From positions 1 to 26,761 of the forward strand of contig DDLV01000017.1 in NCBI GenBank assembly GCA_002340325.1: a stretch of 26,761 nucleotides of DNA. Reading direction: 5' to 3'. Numbering within the stretch: the first letter of the stretch is position 1; each line of letters begins with the position of its first letter. A program made the position numbers and the translations under genes. The notes beneath the pieces are model-generated. The model saw only the letters and a program-made list of their open reading frames with translations. It was not told the DNA's origin and made no database searches. This document shows, piece by piece, positions 8,882 to 17,121 of the stretch. The DNA comes from Glaciecola sp. UBA2563 (lineage in GTDB: Bacteria > Pseudomonadota > Gammaproteobacteria > Enterobacterales > Alteromonadaceae).

Positions 8882-10219
8882 ATGAATGTAACAGTTTTCG
8901 GAATTGGCTACGTTGGCCTTGTTCAAGCAGCTGTTTTAGCGGAAGTTGGCCACGATGTGTATTGTGTGGATGTCGATCAGCAAAAAGTGGACAACTTAAA
9001 AAAGGGGATTATCCCAATTTATGAGCCGGGTCTTACGCCACTTGTGACGTCAAATTACGAAGCGGGCAGGATAACGTATACCACCGATGCAGAGGAGGCG
9101 ATAAAGCATGGGGACCTCGTCTTTATTGCAGTTGGAACGCCGCCTGATGAAGATGGCTCAGCGGATTTAAAATACGTCTTAGCAGTTGCCGAGACCATCG
9201 CCACTCACATGCAAAGCCACAAAATCGTCATCAATAAGTCCACTGTACCTGTTGGCACGGCCGACAAGGTCCGCGCCAAGCTGACTGAAGTATTGGCAGA
9301 AAAAGGGAAAGATGTCAGTTTTGATGTGGTTTCCAACCCCGAGTTTCTAAAAGAAGGCGCAGCGGTAAATGATTGTATGCGTCCAGATCGCATAATATTA
9401 GGCACATCGTCTGAACGGTCAGAGAAGAAACTACGTGAATTATACGCACCATTTAACCGCAATCACGATAAAATCATCGTGATGGATGTGCGAAGTGCAG
9501 AACTCACCAAGTATGCTGCTAACTGCATGTTAGCGACGAAAATCAGTTTCATGAATGAAATTGCTAATTTAGCAGAGTTATTTGGCGCTGACGTTGAAAA
9601 CGTGCGTCGCGGTATCGGCAGTGACCCTCGTATCGGTTATCAGTTTATTTATCCTGGTTGCGGTTATGGCGGTTCGTGTTTTCCTAAAGACGTGCAAGCG
9701 TTGGTAAGAAGCGCAACCGGTGTTGGTTACACTGCGAAAGTCCTGGAGTCTGTTGAGGCAGTGAACTACAGACAAAAAGAAAAGCTGTTTGATTACATGA
9801 TGCGGCATTATAACGGTGACTTGAAAGGCAAGACGATTGCCTTGTGGGGGTTGTCATTTAAACCGAATACTGATGATATGAGAGAAGCGTCCAGTCGCGT
9901 ACTCATGGAGAAGCTTTGGGCAGAAGGTGCCAAGGTACAAGCGTTTGATCCAGAAGCAATGGAAGAGACGCAACGTATTTATGGTGACCGTGATGATTTG
10001 GTATTACTTGGTACTAAAGAAGCAACATTAAAAGACGCAGACTGTCTTGCCATCTGTACTGAATGGCAAGCGTTTAGAGCGCCTAATTTTGACAACATAA
10101 AATCTGCGCTGAAAGACCCTGTCATCTTTGATGGAAGAAACCTTTTTGAGCCATCTCTAATGGCCGAGTATGGACTAGATTACTATGGCATTGGTCGAGG
10201 CTTGTCTGTAAAATCTTGA
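8882..10219 (+). CDS. ugd: UDP-glucose 6-dehydrogenase
   Basis: Ugd oxidises UDP-glucose twice, using NAD, to UDP-glucuronate, a precursor for acidic exopolysaccharide or capsule. The 445-residue length is usual. The Rossmann motif GIGYVGLV is at residues 7-14. NKSTVPVGTADKVR (118-131) and NPEFLKEGAAVND (152-164) are family signatures. The catalytic cysteine is C266 in GYGGSCFPKD. The C-terminal UDP-binding domain shows LWGLSFKPNTDDMREA. The start is an ATG with an AGAGA-type ribosome site. galU, which makes its substrate, follows after 112 bp on the same strand. Confidence 0.96.
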   Translation: MNVTVFGIGYVGLVQAAVLAEVGHDVYCVDVDQQKVDNLKKGIIPIYEPGLTPLVTSNYEAGRITYTTDAEEAIKHGDLVFIAVGTPPDEDGSADLKYVLAVAETIATHMQSHKIVINKSTVPVGTADKVRAKLTEVLAEKGKDVSFDVVSNPEFLKEGAAVNDCMRPDRIILGTSSERSEKKLRELYAPFNRNHDKIIVMDVRSAELTKYAANCMLATKISFMNEIANLAELFGADVENVRRGIGSDPRIGYQFIYPGCGYGGSCFPKDVQALVRSATGVGYTAKVLESVEAVNYRQKEKLFDYMMRHYNGDLKGKTIALWGLSFKPNTDDMREASSRVLMEKLWAEGAKVQAFDPEAMEETQRIYGDRDDLVLLGTKEATLKDADCLAICTEWQAFRAPNFDNIKSALKDPVIFDGRNLFEPSLMAEYGLDYYGIGRGLSVKS

Positions 10220-10331
10220 TATTGGAGTATTTTGCGACGGCACTGTTGCGGAGTACCTTTTCACCCTCGTAGATTCGACAAAATATAAAATATTAATCAC
10301 TTACGCTAACTAAGATTTTAAGGAACATTAC

Positions 10332-11228
10332 ATGAGTCAAGTAAAAAAAGCGGTAATTCCGGTCGCTGGTTTGGGTACTAGGATGTTACCCGCTACAAAA
10401 GCAATTCCCAAAGAAATGCTTCCGGTGGTTGATAAGCCATTGATTCAGTATGTCGTTCAAGAGTGTGTTGCCGCTGGCTTAAAAGAGATCGTTTTAGTTA
10501 CTCACGCGAGTAAAAACAGTATCGAAAATCATTTCGATACGTCATTTGAGTTAGAAGCTACACTAGAAAAACGCGTCAAACGACAGCTGCTTGAAGAAGT
10601 GCAAGCAATTGTGCCAAAAGATGTGACGATTATGCACGTGAGGCAAGGCGTAGCAAGCGGTTTAGGCCATGCTATTCTTTGTGCATTGCCTATGGTAGGA
10701 CCGAATCCTTTTGCGGTAGTACTTCCTGATGTGATTATTGATGATGTACGGGCTAATCCTAAGAAAGATAACTTAGCCGATATGGTGGCCACTTTTAATA
10801 CCTCAAGAGTCAGCCAAGTTATGGTGGAACAAGTACCGGATGAAGATGTGAGTAAGTTCGGTATTGTGGATCTCGAAGGAAAAACCATTGAGCCGGGTGA
10901 ATCTTGTAAAATACACAAGATGGTAGAAAAACCAGTGTTCGAAGAAGCGCCTTCAAACTTGGCAGTTGTAGGACGCTATGTGCTTTCAGCAAAAATTTGG
11001 GATTTGCTAAAAGTGACATTGCCAGGTGCGGGTGACGAGATCCAACTAACGGATGCCATTGATGCGCTAATGGAACATGAGCAAGTAGACGCATACTACA
11101 TGAAAGGCAAGAGCCATGATTGTGGGTCTAAGATGGGATACATGCTAGCGAATGTCGAGTACGCTTTGCGTCACCCTAGTTTGGCCGATGAGTTCAAAAC
11201 GAAGTTAAAATCAATGCTGGCGGATTAG
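10332..11228 (+). CDS. galU: UTP--glucose-1-phosphate uridylyltransferase
   Basis: GalU makes UDP-glucose from UTP and glucose-1-phosphate, feeding ugd next door and general envelope glycan synthesis. The 298-residue protein carries the nucleotidyltransferase signature GLGTRMLPATKAIPKEMLP from residue 13, then PLIQYVVQECVAAG, VLPDVIID, MVEKP and the C-terminal GDEIQLTDAID and KGKSHDCGSKMGYM segments typical of GalU. It has an AAGGA ribosome site before the ATG at 10332. The 112-bp gap from ugd allows either an own promoter or co-transcription. Confidence 0.96.
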   Translation: MSQVKKAVIPVAGLGTRMLPATKAIPKEMLPVVDKPLIQYVVQECVAAGLKEIVLVTHASKNSIENHFDTSFELEATLEKRVKRQLLEEVQAIVPKDVTIMHVRQGVASGLGHAILCALPMVGPNPFAVVLPDVIIDDVRANPKKDNLADMVATFNTSRVSQVMVEQVPDEDVSKFGIVDLEGKTIEPGESCKIHKMVEKPVFEEAPSNLAVVGRYVLSAKIWDLLKVTLPGAGDEIQLTDAIDALMEHEQVDAYYMKGKSHDCGSKMGYMLANVEYALRHPSLADEFKTKLKSMLAD

Positions 11229-11330
11229 TAGGAGATTAATGCACAGCTGAGCAATTGATGGCTGGTCATATAAGGACTGATCGTGCACCGCGAAAGCTCA
11301 TCTAGCTATTTTTACAAACGCTCAGTAAAT

Positions 11331-11350
11331 GGCCAGCATCCGCGCTGGCC
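11331..11350. terminator. Hairpin between convergent galU and comEA-like gene
   Basis: A seven-base-pair GC-rich stem (GGCCAGC / GCTGGCC, loop ATCCGC) lies between the galU stop and the stop of the convergent helix-hairpin-helix gene. There is no strong T-run on either side, so it is at best a weak bidirectional intrinsic terminator. Confidence 0.5.
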
Positions 11351-11375
11351 TTCGATACTCGCATAAAAACGTATT

Positions 11376-11696
11376 TTAGACAGTCACCAATACACTTAGT
11401 CGTTGCATCATTTTTTCGCCTATCCCTTTTACGTTAACAAGTTCTTCAACACTTGCGAAATTGCCATTGCGTTTACGATAATCAACAATTGCTTCGGCTT
11501 TCTTGGGGCCTAAGCCAGGCAAACTGCTAAGCGTTTTAGCATCAGCTTTGTTGATGTTAATTAAGTCGACTTTTTTACTAACTAACGCTGCTGATGCTAC
11601 GTCCTTCTTGGCGGTATTGGCAAGCGCGTTGCTCTGGAAGTAAATAAGTGAGGATGTAACGGCAATAATTAGTATTATCCACGTGGTAAGTTTCAT
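11376..11696 (-). CDS. Secreted ComEA-like helix-hairpin-helix DNA-binding protein
   Basis: A small protein of 106 residues. Residues 1-26 form a signal peptide or N-terminal anchor (WIILIIAVTSSLIYF core, then an ALA site at 24-26). The mature part is a tandem helix-hairpin-helix domain beginning DLININKADAKTL, with hairpins LPGLGPKKAEAI (59-70) and VKGIGEKMMQRL (89-100). This is the ComEA DNA-binding fold, which in competent bacteria ratchets incoming DNA in the periplasm. Proteins this short are widespread in gammaproteobacteria, so a transformation role is plausible, not shown. It stands alone and is convergent with galU. Confidence 0.9.
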   Translation of the reverse strand: MKLTTWIILIIAVTSSLIYFQSNALANTAKKDVASAALVSKKVDLININKADAKTLSSLPGLGPKKAEAIVDYRKRNGNFASVEELVNVKGIGEKMMQRLSVLVTV

Positions 11697-11793
11697 AGAG
11701 TTCTCCTTCTATAGTTGTTTAACGATAAACCACGAGAACATGTTAGCGAGTGCGATTTGAGAAATTAACTGTCCAGATGAACGGAATCTGGGG

Positions 11794-11826
11794 CAAAAAA
11801 AAGAACCAACCTCATCGATTGGTTCT
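11794..11826 (-). terminator. Intrinsic terminator downstream of isocitrate dehydrogenase
   Basis: On the minus strand an eight-base-pair stem, AGAACCAA / TTGGTTCT with a nine-base loop, is followed directly by eight T residues (complement of 11794-11801). It lies 68 bp after the isocitrate dehydrogenase stop and fits a Rho-independent terminator for that gene. Confidence 0.85.
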
Positions 11827-11893
11827 CTTTGTCTTTAGAAATTAACTATCACACCGTCAATTTCTATCATTTAACTTGTCATAGCTTAGCGAG

Positions 11894-12901
11894 TTATAGC
11901 CTATCTAAAACCGCTTGAGTGAAATCAGTGGTTCCGTGCGTACCACCAAGGTCACGCGTTGTTCGGTCGCCCGATTCGATAACATCGCGTAAAGCAGCCC
12001 TTATTTTTTCTGCTTTGTCCTGCATCCCTAAGTATTCAAGCATTTGAATAGACGCTAAGATCACTGAAGTAGGGTTGGCAAGGTTTTTTCCAGCAATATC
12101 AGGTGCTGAACCATGGACGGCTTCAAAAATTGCGCAGTCTTTGCCAATGTTAGCGCCGGGAGCCATACCTAGACCGCCGACAAGCCCTGCGCACAGATCA
12201 GATAGTATGTCGCCAAACAGGTTAGTCGTTACAATCACATCAAACTGGTGAGGGTTCATAACTAACTGCATACAACAGTTATCGACAATCATTTCTGTTG
12301 ATTCAATATCTGGATAACGTTGGCCTACCTCTCGTGCGACGCGCAAAAACAAACCTGATGTTGATTTGAGAATGTTTGCTTTGTGAACTGCAGTCACTTT
12401 TTTACGCCCTTCACGCTGCGCTAGCTCATAGGCAAAAGTCACAATCTTTTCAGCACCATCACGCGTGATTTTACTCATGGCTTCAGCTTCATTTCCGTCT
12501 TCTGAGATACGTTGCCCAAGACCAGAATACATGCCTTGCGTGTTTTCTCGCACGGTAATGATGTCTATATCTTCATATCTTGCCTGAGTGCCCTTGAATG
12601 ATAAAACTGGGCGAAGATTGGCATACAGTTGAAATTGCTTTCGCAAACTTACATTAATTGATGTAAAACCTTCACCCACGGGCGTCGTAAGAGGACCTTT
12701 CAGTGCTATTTTGTTTTTTGCAATCAGGTCTTTCGTTTCATCAGGTAACAAGTCGCCATGGTTCTCTAGAGCCATTAATCCCGCATCTGCATATTCATAA
12801 AGGAAGTTGCATCCGGCTTTGTCTAAAATTTGTGTTGCGGCATCGATAATATCTGGGCCGATACCATCGCCTCGTATAACTGTGATACGTTGTTCACTCA
12901 T
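11894..12901 (-). CDS. Isocitrate dehydrogenase, NAD-dependent type
   Basis: This 335-residue enzyme of the isocitrate/isopropylmalate dehydrogenase family would oxidise and decarboxylate isocitrate to 2-oxoglutarate in the TCA cycle. GDGIGP is at residues 11-16, the substrate-binding segment INVSLRKQFQLYANLRP at 82-98, the catalytic Y125 in ENTQGMYSG, K174 in VHKANILK, and the metal-binding aspartates in NLFGDILSD (227-235). The cofactor loop reads HGSAPDIAGKNLANPT. Asp-Ile at 268-269 replaces the Lys-Tyr of NADP enzymes such as E. coli Icd, so NAD use is expected. The length and sequence resemble mitochondrial NAD-IDH subunits rather than the 416-residue E. coli enzyme. A perfect TTGACA lies about 80 bp upstream (12978-12983, minus strand), but its -10 is poor. 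Homoisocitrate or isopropylmalate activity is less likely from the motifs. Confidence 0.88.
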   Translation of the reverse strand: MSEQRITVIRGDGIGPDIIDAATQILDKAGCNFLYEYADAGLMALENHGDLLPDETKDLIAKNKIALKGPLTTPVGEGFTSINVSLRKQFQLYANLRPVLSFKGTQARYEDIDIITVRENTQGMYSGLGQRISEDGNEAEAMSKITRDGAEKIVTFAYELAQREGRKKVTAVHKANILKSTSGLFLRVAREVGQRYPDIESTEMIVDNCCMQLVMNPHQFDVIVTTNLFGDILSDLCAGLVGGLGMAPGANIGKDCAIFEAVHGSAPDIAGKNLANPTSVILASIQMLEYLGMQDKAEKIRAALRDVIESGDRTTRDLGGTHGTTDFTQAVLDRL

Positions 12902-13026
12902 GCTTTATTCCTTGAAAAATTGAGCGCGTATTTTACATCACAAGCTATTGGTGTTGAACAAAAAGCAGCACCTTGTTTGTCAATATACTACTAGGGTCGC
13001 AGGTGGCTGAATCAAATTGTATCGAG

Positions 13027-14388
13027 CTAGACCACAAGCTTATAACAAGGCTTATAAGAACTACCTGGCAATTTCATTCGTCCTTGTTCTACAAACGACT
13101 GCAATAACTCATCCATTTGCCTCATTAGCTCACTATCACCCGTTAACTCAAATGGCCCACGTTCTTGAATAAGCCTTATCCCTTCAGCTTTGACATTGCC
13201 TGCGACAATTCCGGAAAAACACTTTCTCAAATTGGCCGCCAAAGCACTTGGGGATTGCGAAAGGCGTAAATCTAATGCGGCCATTGATTCGTGTGTGGGC
13301 TCGAAGGGGGCTTGGAAATCAACCGGAATTTTGAGTCGCCAGTTAAAATTAAATGAGTCGCCAAACTCTTTCCTGTACTGTCTAACTTTCTGTTGCGATT
13401 CAAATAAATCACGAGCCACTTGTTTTGCATCACCGGTGATTATTTTATATTTTTCGCTTGCTTTCTCGCCCAGCGTAGCCTTAACAAAGCTGTCGATAGC
13501 CTGAAAATATTCTGCTTTCTCACGCGGTCCAGTCAAAATGATGGGTAACACCTGATGCTCATTCTCTTCCTGTAGTAACAAGCCAAGCAAATACAGAAGT
13601 TCTTCAGCCGTGCCAACGCCGCCGGGAAAAATAACGATGCCATGACAGGCTCTAACAAATGCCTCAAGTCGTTTTTCAATATCTGGCATAATTATCAGTT
13701 CATTGACGATAGCATTGGGGGGCTCTGCCGCAATGATTGACGGTTCTGAGATACCAATGTAGCGACCGGATTTAATTCGCTGTTTAGCATGCCCAATCGC
13801 CGCACCCTTCATAGGTCCTTTCATCGCGCCAGGACCGCAGCCAGTGCAGATATTCATTCCGCGTAGTCCGAGTTCATAACCGACTTCTTTGGTGTATTTG
13901 TACTCTTCCTTGCGAATCGAATGCCCTCCCCAACAGACAATTAAATTCGCTGGATCACCCGTCGCTAGTGCGTTTGCATGACGGAGCATGTCAAATACAA
14001 GGTGTGTCGTAAAACCTGAAGAATCGATTTCTCGCGAATATCGATATTCATGCTTAGTGTTCATATATAGCATGTCTCTAAGCACAGCGAATAGATGTTC
14101 GTGAACGCCAGTGATTAACTGACCATCAACAAAAGCAACTTCAGGCGGATTAACCAGTTCAATCTTAACGCCCCTTTCTCTTCGAATCAGATTAACGTCG
14201 AAGTCACGATACTGGTCAAATAGCGCTTCAGAATCGTCTTGCTCAATACCTGAATTCAAAACAGCTAAACAGCAATTTCGAAACACTCGGTATAAGTCAT
14301 CGGAAGTAGAGGTTTCTAATTGGCTAACCTCCAATTGAGATAGCTGACTGAGCCAGCCGACGGGGTTTAGCTGAATGCGAACACTCAT
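13027..14388 (-). CDS. ppnN: Pyrimidine/purine nucleotide 5'-monophosphate nucleosidase (YgdH/PpnN)
   Basis: PpnN hydrolyses nucleoside monophosphates to free base and ribose-5-phosphate. In E. coli it is a (p)ppGpp-binding enzyme that helps adjust purine pools in the stringent response. The 453 residues match the family length. The central LOG-like Rossmann domain is clear: CWGGHSIRKEEY (152-163), CTGCGPGAMKGPMKGA (181-196) and the active-site motif PGGVGTAEE (255-263). Flanking N- and C-terminal domains are typical of PpnN and absent from small LOG proteins. Its ATG overlaps the stop of the upstream diguanylate cyclase by four bases (14385-14388), so both signalling-linked genes should be co-translated. 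Confidence 0.93.
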   Translation of the reverse strand: MSVRIQLNPVGWLSQLSQLEVSQLETSTSDDLYRVFRNCCLAVLNSGIEQDDSEALFDQYRDFDVNLIRRERGVKIELVNPPEVAFVDGQLITGVHEHLFAVLRDMLYMNTKHEYRYSREIDSSGFTTHLVFDMLRHANALATGDPANLIVCWGGHSIRKEEYKYTKEVGYELGLRGMNICTGCGPGAMKGPMKGAAIGHAKQRIKSGRYIGISEPSIIAAEPPNAIVNELIIMPDIEKRLEAFVRACHGIVIFPGGVGTAEELLYLLGLLLQEENEHQVLPIILTGPREKAEYFQAIDSFVKATLGEKASEKYKIITGDAKQVARDLFESQQKVRQYRKEFGDSFNFNWRLKIPVDFQAPFEPTHESMAALDLRLSQSPSALAANLRKCFSGIVAGNVKAEGIRLIQERGPFELTGDSELMRQMDELLQSFVEQGRMKLPGSSYKPCYKLVV

Positions 14389-15896
14389 GCATTCTCCTCC
14401 ACTTCTAAAAAGGTTTGGGTTTGATTTCTACCTGAGTTTTTAGCGCGATAAAGTAACTTGTCTGCAACTTCAAACGCGTTTTCTATTGGCTGGGATAAAT
14501 CGCACTCAACTAGTCCGATTGAAACCGTTATGCTCACTCTATTTCCCTTAAACATGAATGGCAACTCCGAGATACTAACTCGTAATTTTTCTACTCGTTC
14601 AAGTGCATCGTTAACGTTGGTTTTGGGCAACAGCACCACAAACTCTTCACCACCCCACCTTGCAGCGTAATCATCCTTAGAGAGTTGTTTAGTAAACTGT
14701 CCTGCTATTATTTGCAACGTCTTGTCTCCAACTGAGTGGCCATACTTATCGTTAATCGATTTGAAGTGGTCGATATCAATAACTGCCATACAAACCGGTA
14801 TACCTTCGATCTTTGCTTGTTTATAAGCAGATGATGCAAATTCTTCATATGCCATTCTGTTTGGCAATTTTGTCAAAGTATCTGTCAACGCTTCGTTGCG
14901 CTGTGCGACGAGTTTTTGTTTGTATTGTTGAGCCTTATCTTCAAGCTCAGTAATTCGTTTTTGCATAGAAATAAGAAGCGCCAGCATTTTTTCACTCTCA
15001 TTCCTATCTTCTGTTTCCGCTTTGTTCAATGATGCTTGTAGTTTTTCTAAGTAAGTGTGTGCATGCGCTTTTAAATCTTCTATTTTTTCAGCATCACAAA
15101 GCGCCAATTCTATTGTGGAAATTTGTGACTGCAAATCTGCGTTTTGTTCTGCGCGGCTTTTTATTCTTGACCGCGACGATTCAATCGTATTTTTTAACCC
15201 CTGATTAACGTTTTGCAACGATTGATGAATATCTTGTATTAGCTGGTTTACCGCCCCTGCTTCTTTAACGATATCTCGCATTACAAATCTAATAAGGCCC
15301 AAACAACATTCCAACAATTCTTCAATTGACAAGCCTTTGGATAACTTGTCTTTGAGTTCGGACACTACCTGATCGTCAGGGTTTTTCGTCAAATGGGGTT
15401 CTAGTAATTCATTCAATTCACGTGTGATTTGTTGCTGTGTTTTAATCTGATTTACTGTCTTGCTGACTGCATTGCTAGCAAGCGCTCTACGAAAAAGCAC
15501 TAGTGCTTTTTCAAATACAATGATAGGTGACCTTAAATCGTCAGAACCTTTGAGCCCTTCTAAAAATGTTTGGATCTCAGAACGCACTGCTTGGTCGATG
15601 GCGTCTACGTCATTTAAACGACGCATTGAGTTTTCGATTTCTGACAGTGTTGTAATTTGTTGCTGCTGAAGGTATCGGGTTTCTGACGCGAGTAATGCAT
15701 TTACTTCGGCCGATAATTCTGCAGCTTTCCCATAATCCGGTTTGCCTTGCAGCAATTTTCGAATTTTTGTGAGTTCAATGTCAACTTTCGGGTTGGTACC
15801 TTCAAAAAATATTGACAGCTTTGTGATAAACAGTGACAGCTTGTCCAGCTGTTGCTTGGCAACAAGCAAATTTCGTTTGTAGTTTTGTTCAGACAT
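14385..15896 (-). CDS. GGDEF diguanylate cyclase with helical N-terminal domain
   Basis: This protein would make cyclic di-GMP from GTP. The C-terminal GGDEF domain (about residues 338-495) has LTDTLTKLPNRMAYEE, IDIDHFKSINDKYGH and an intact active site GGEEF at 415-419. The position of the usual inhibitory RxxD site, just before GGEEF, reads SKDD, so product inhibition through it is unlikely. The first 330 residues are unrecognised, mostly helical and rich in Q, E, K and L, with a coiled coil just before GGDEF; no membrane segments are visible, so it appears cytoplasmic. I use the ATG at 15896 (503 residues). A TTG at 15956 would add 20 residues and overlap queF by 41 bases; neither start has a good ribosome site. 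It lies between queF and ppnN. Confidence 0.9.
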   Translation of the reverse strand: MSEQNYKRNLLVAKQQLDKLSLFITKLSIFFEGTNPKVDIELTKIRKLLQGKPDYGKAAELSAEVNALLASETRYLQQQQITTLSEIENSMRRLNDVDAIDQAVRSEIQTFLEGLKGSDDLRSPIIVFEKALVLFRRALASNAVSKTVNQIKTQQQITRELNELLEPHLTKNPDDQVVSELKDKLSKGLSIEELLECCLGLIRFVMRDIVKEAGAVNQLIQDIHQSLQNVNQGLKNTIESSRSRIKSRAEQNADLQSQISTIELALCDAEKIEDLKAHAHTYLEKLQASLNKAETEDRNESEKMLALLISMQKRITELEDKAQQYKQKLVAQRNEALTDTLTKLPNRMAYEEFASSAYKQAKIEGIPVCMAVIDIDHFKSINDKYGHSVGDKTLQIIAGQFTKQLSKDDYAARWGGEEFVVLLPKTNVNDALERVEKLRVSISELPFMFKGNRVSITVSIGLVECDLSQPIENAFEVADKLLYRAKNSGRNQTQTFLEVEENA

Positions 15897-15915
15897 TATG
15901 CACAGTTGCTTTTGG

Positions 15916-16731
15916 TCATTGTCGCGCGAAACGGAAATTGGGGTAGGGACGTTCAAAGTTTGATCGAAACGGATTTATGTCTAAGCCTCCGCGACGCGTA
16001 TAACGCGCATAAACAGTGAGTTTGTCTGGTTTACAGTACCTCATTAGATCAACAAATATGCGCTCTACGCACTGTTCGTGAAATTCATTATGCTGCCTAA
16101 ATGAAACAATGTATTTTAATAAACCTGTTCGGTCGATTTTTTTACCTTGATAATGCACAACTATACTCCCCCAATCAGGTTGATTGGTGATCAAACAATT
16201 GGATTTAAGCAAGTGGCTTACCAAAGTTTCATCTACATCTCGGTTTTCTGTGCAAAGTGCATTTGTCTGGATGTCAGCTGAACGTTCAAATAGCGTGTCT
16301 ATATCATCTAATATAACGCCGCTTACATTCCTTACCTGATAGGCATCAAATTGCTCAGGTGAAAACAGCTGAATCTTTACTTCTTCTTGTGCACATTTGC
16401 TCAGGTCTTTAGCAAGAAGCTCGCTTAGCTCGGTCTTATCTGCAAATACGGATTGGTTTAAACTATTCAGATAGAGTTTAAAAGACTTAGATTCAATAAT
16501 ATTGGGAGATGAAGCGGGTACTCTACATTCCAAAATTGCAATTTGAGGTTTGTTCTTTGGTGTTAGCCATGAGACTTCATAAGCGTTCCATATATCGATG
16601 CCAGTAAACGGAAGGTTTTTATTATTGAGGTTGATTTGATCTCTATTAATCGATCTTGCAACGGGTTGTAGTAAAGACGGTGTGTATTTTTCAGGGTATG
16701 AGACTATTTTGCCCAAATTTAGATCTTTCAA
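15916..16731 (-). CDS. queF: NADPH-dependent 7-cyano-7-deazaguanine reductase
   Basis: QueF reduces the nitrile preQ0 to the amine preQ1 in queuosine synthesis, for later insertion into tRNA wobble position 34. The 271 residues fit the long (E. coli-type) two-domain form. The family motif ESKSFKLYLNS is at 80-90. The catalytic Cys179 and Asp186 are in NCLITNQPDWGS, and substrate/NADPH-side residues are seen in SFRQHNEFHEQC (210-221). The start is TTG (16729-16731) with an AAGG ribosome site six bases upstream; the first residues align with the family start. It is divergent from syd, a conserved gammaproteobacterial arrangement, and is followed closely by the diguanylate cyclase. Confidence 0.95.
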   Translation of the reverse strand: MKDLNLGKIVSYPEKYTPSLLQPVARSINRDQINLNNKNLPFTGIDIWNAYEVSWLTPKNKPQIAILECRVPASSPNIIESKSFKLYLNSLNQSVFADKTELSELLAKDLSKCAQEEVKIQLFSPEQFDAYQVRNVSGVILDDIDTLFERSADIQTNALCTENRDVDETLVSHLLKSNCLITNQPDWGSIVVHYQGKKIDRTGLLKYIVSFRQHNEFHEQCVERIFVDLMRYCKPDKLTVYARYTRRGGLDINPFRSNFERPYPNFRFARQ

Positions 16732-16773
16732 AGTTTACCTTCATTATTCGTCAGTTATCCGCGAGCAAGCACA

Positions 16774-16877
16774 GGGTAGGATTACACTTTTATGTAAGTT
16801 TGAAAAGAGCGTTTGTTATGGCCTACCTTGCGTTGCATAGAGCGATTTCAATCTTACTTAAAAGTGTAATCCTGCCC
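16774..16877. repeat. MITE-like imperfect palindrome in the queF-syd spacer
   Basis: A 104-bp element has 25-bp terminal inverted repeats at 16774-16798 and 16853-16877 with only two mismatches (core GTAGGATTACACTTTT against AAAAGTGTAATCCTGC). The complementarity continues inward (AAGTTTGAAA against TTTCAATCTT). The ten-base direct repeat CGAGCAAGCA lies just outside both ends (16762-16771 and 16880-16889), as a target-site duplication would. The structure is read directly; calling it a miniature transposable element is inference, since no transposase is present and copy number is unknown. Confidence 0.65.
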
Positions 16878-16899
16878 TTCGAGCAAGCATTGAATCTTT

Positions 16900-17004
16900 G
16901 CAGCGGAGGCATATTTGCATGTAAAAGCGTGCGAGCGCATCCATTCCGCGTCGAGGAGTGTCAACGCGCGTCTTTTACCTATAAATATGTCCGTAGCTGG
17001 CTGC
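16900..17004. repeat. Second imperfect palindromic block next to the MITE-like element
   Basis: Arms at about 16911-16933 and 16966-16988 share ATATTT and GTAAAAG segments in inverted order. Weaker pairing extends outward (GCAGC at 16900-16904 with GCTGC at 17000-17004). The pairing is imperfect with several mismatches. It could be a decayed second mobile palindrome or a structured transcript. The rest of the spacer up to 17121 holds GGGGACGGACC (17045-17055) and a TATAGT box at about 17083, a possible syd -10; no gene is seen. Confidence 0.4.
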
Positions 17005-17121
17005 ATTGCTTAAGGGAACAGCATTATTCATTATAACCGGATTTGGGGACGGACCGTTGTATTTACAATTCAATGCTCAGAGTATAGTGTATGTTAATTA
17101 TAAGCAGGATAAGTTTACACA

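Noticed and set aside
10529..10918. 129-codon frame antisense to galU
   Set aside because: Low-complexity S/T-rich shadow of galU codons.
16656..17036. 126-codon plus-strand frame over the queF 5' end and the palindromic spacer
   Set aside because: It overlaps the queF coding region antisense and reads through the MITE-like element; no ribosome site or family features.
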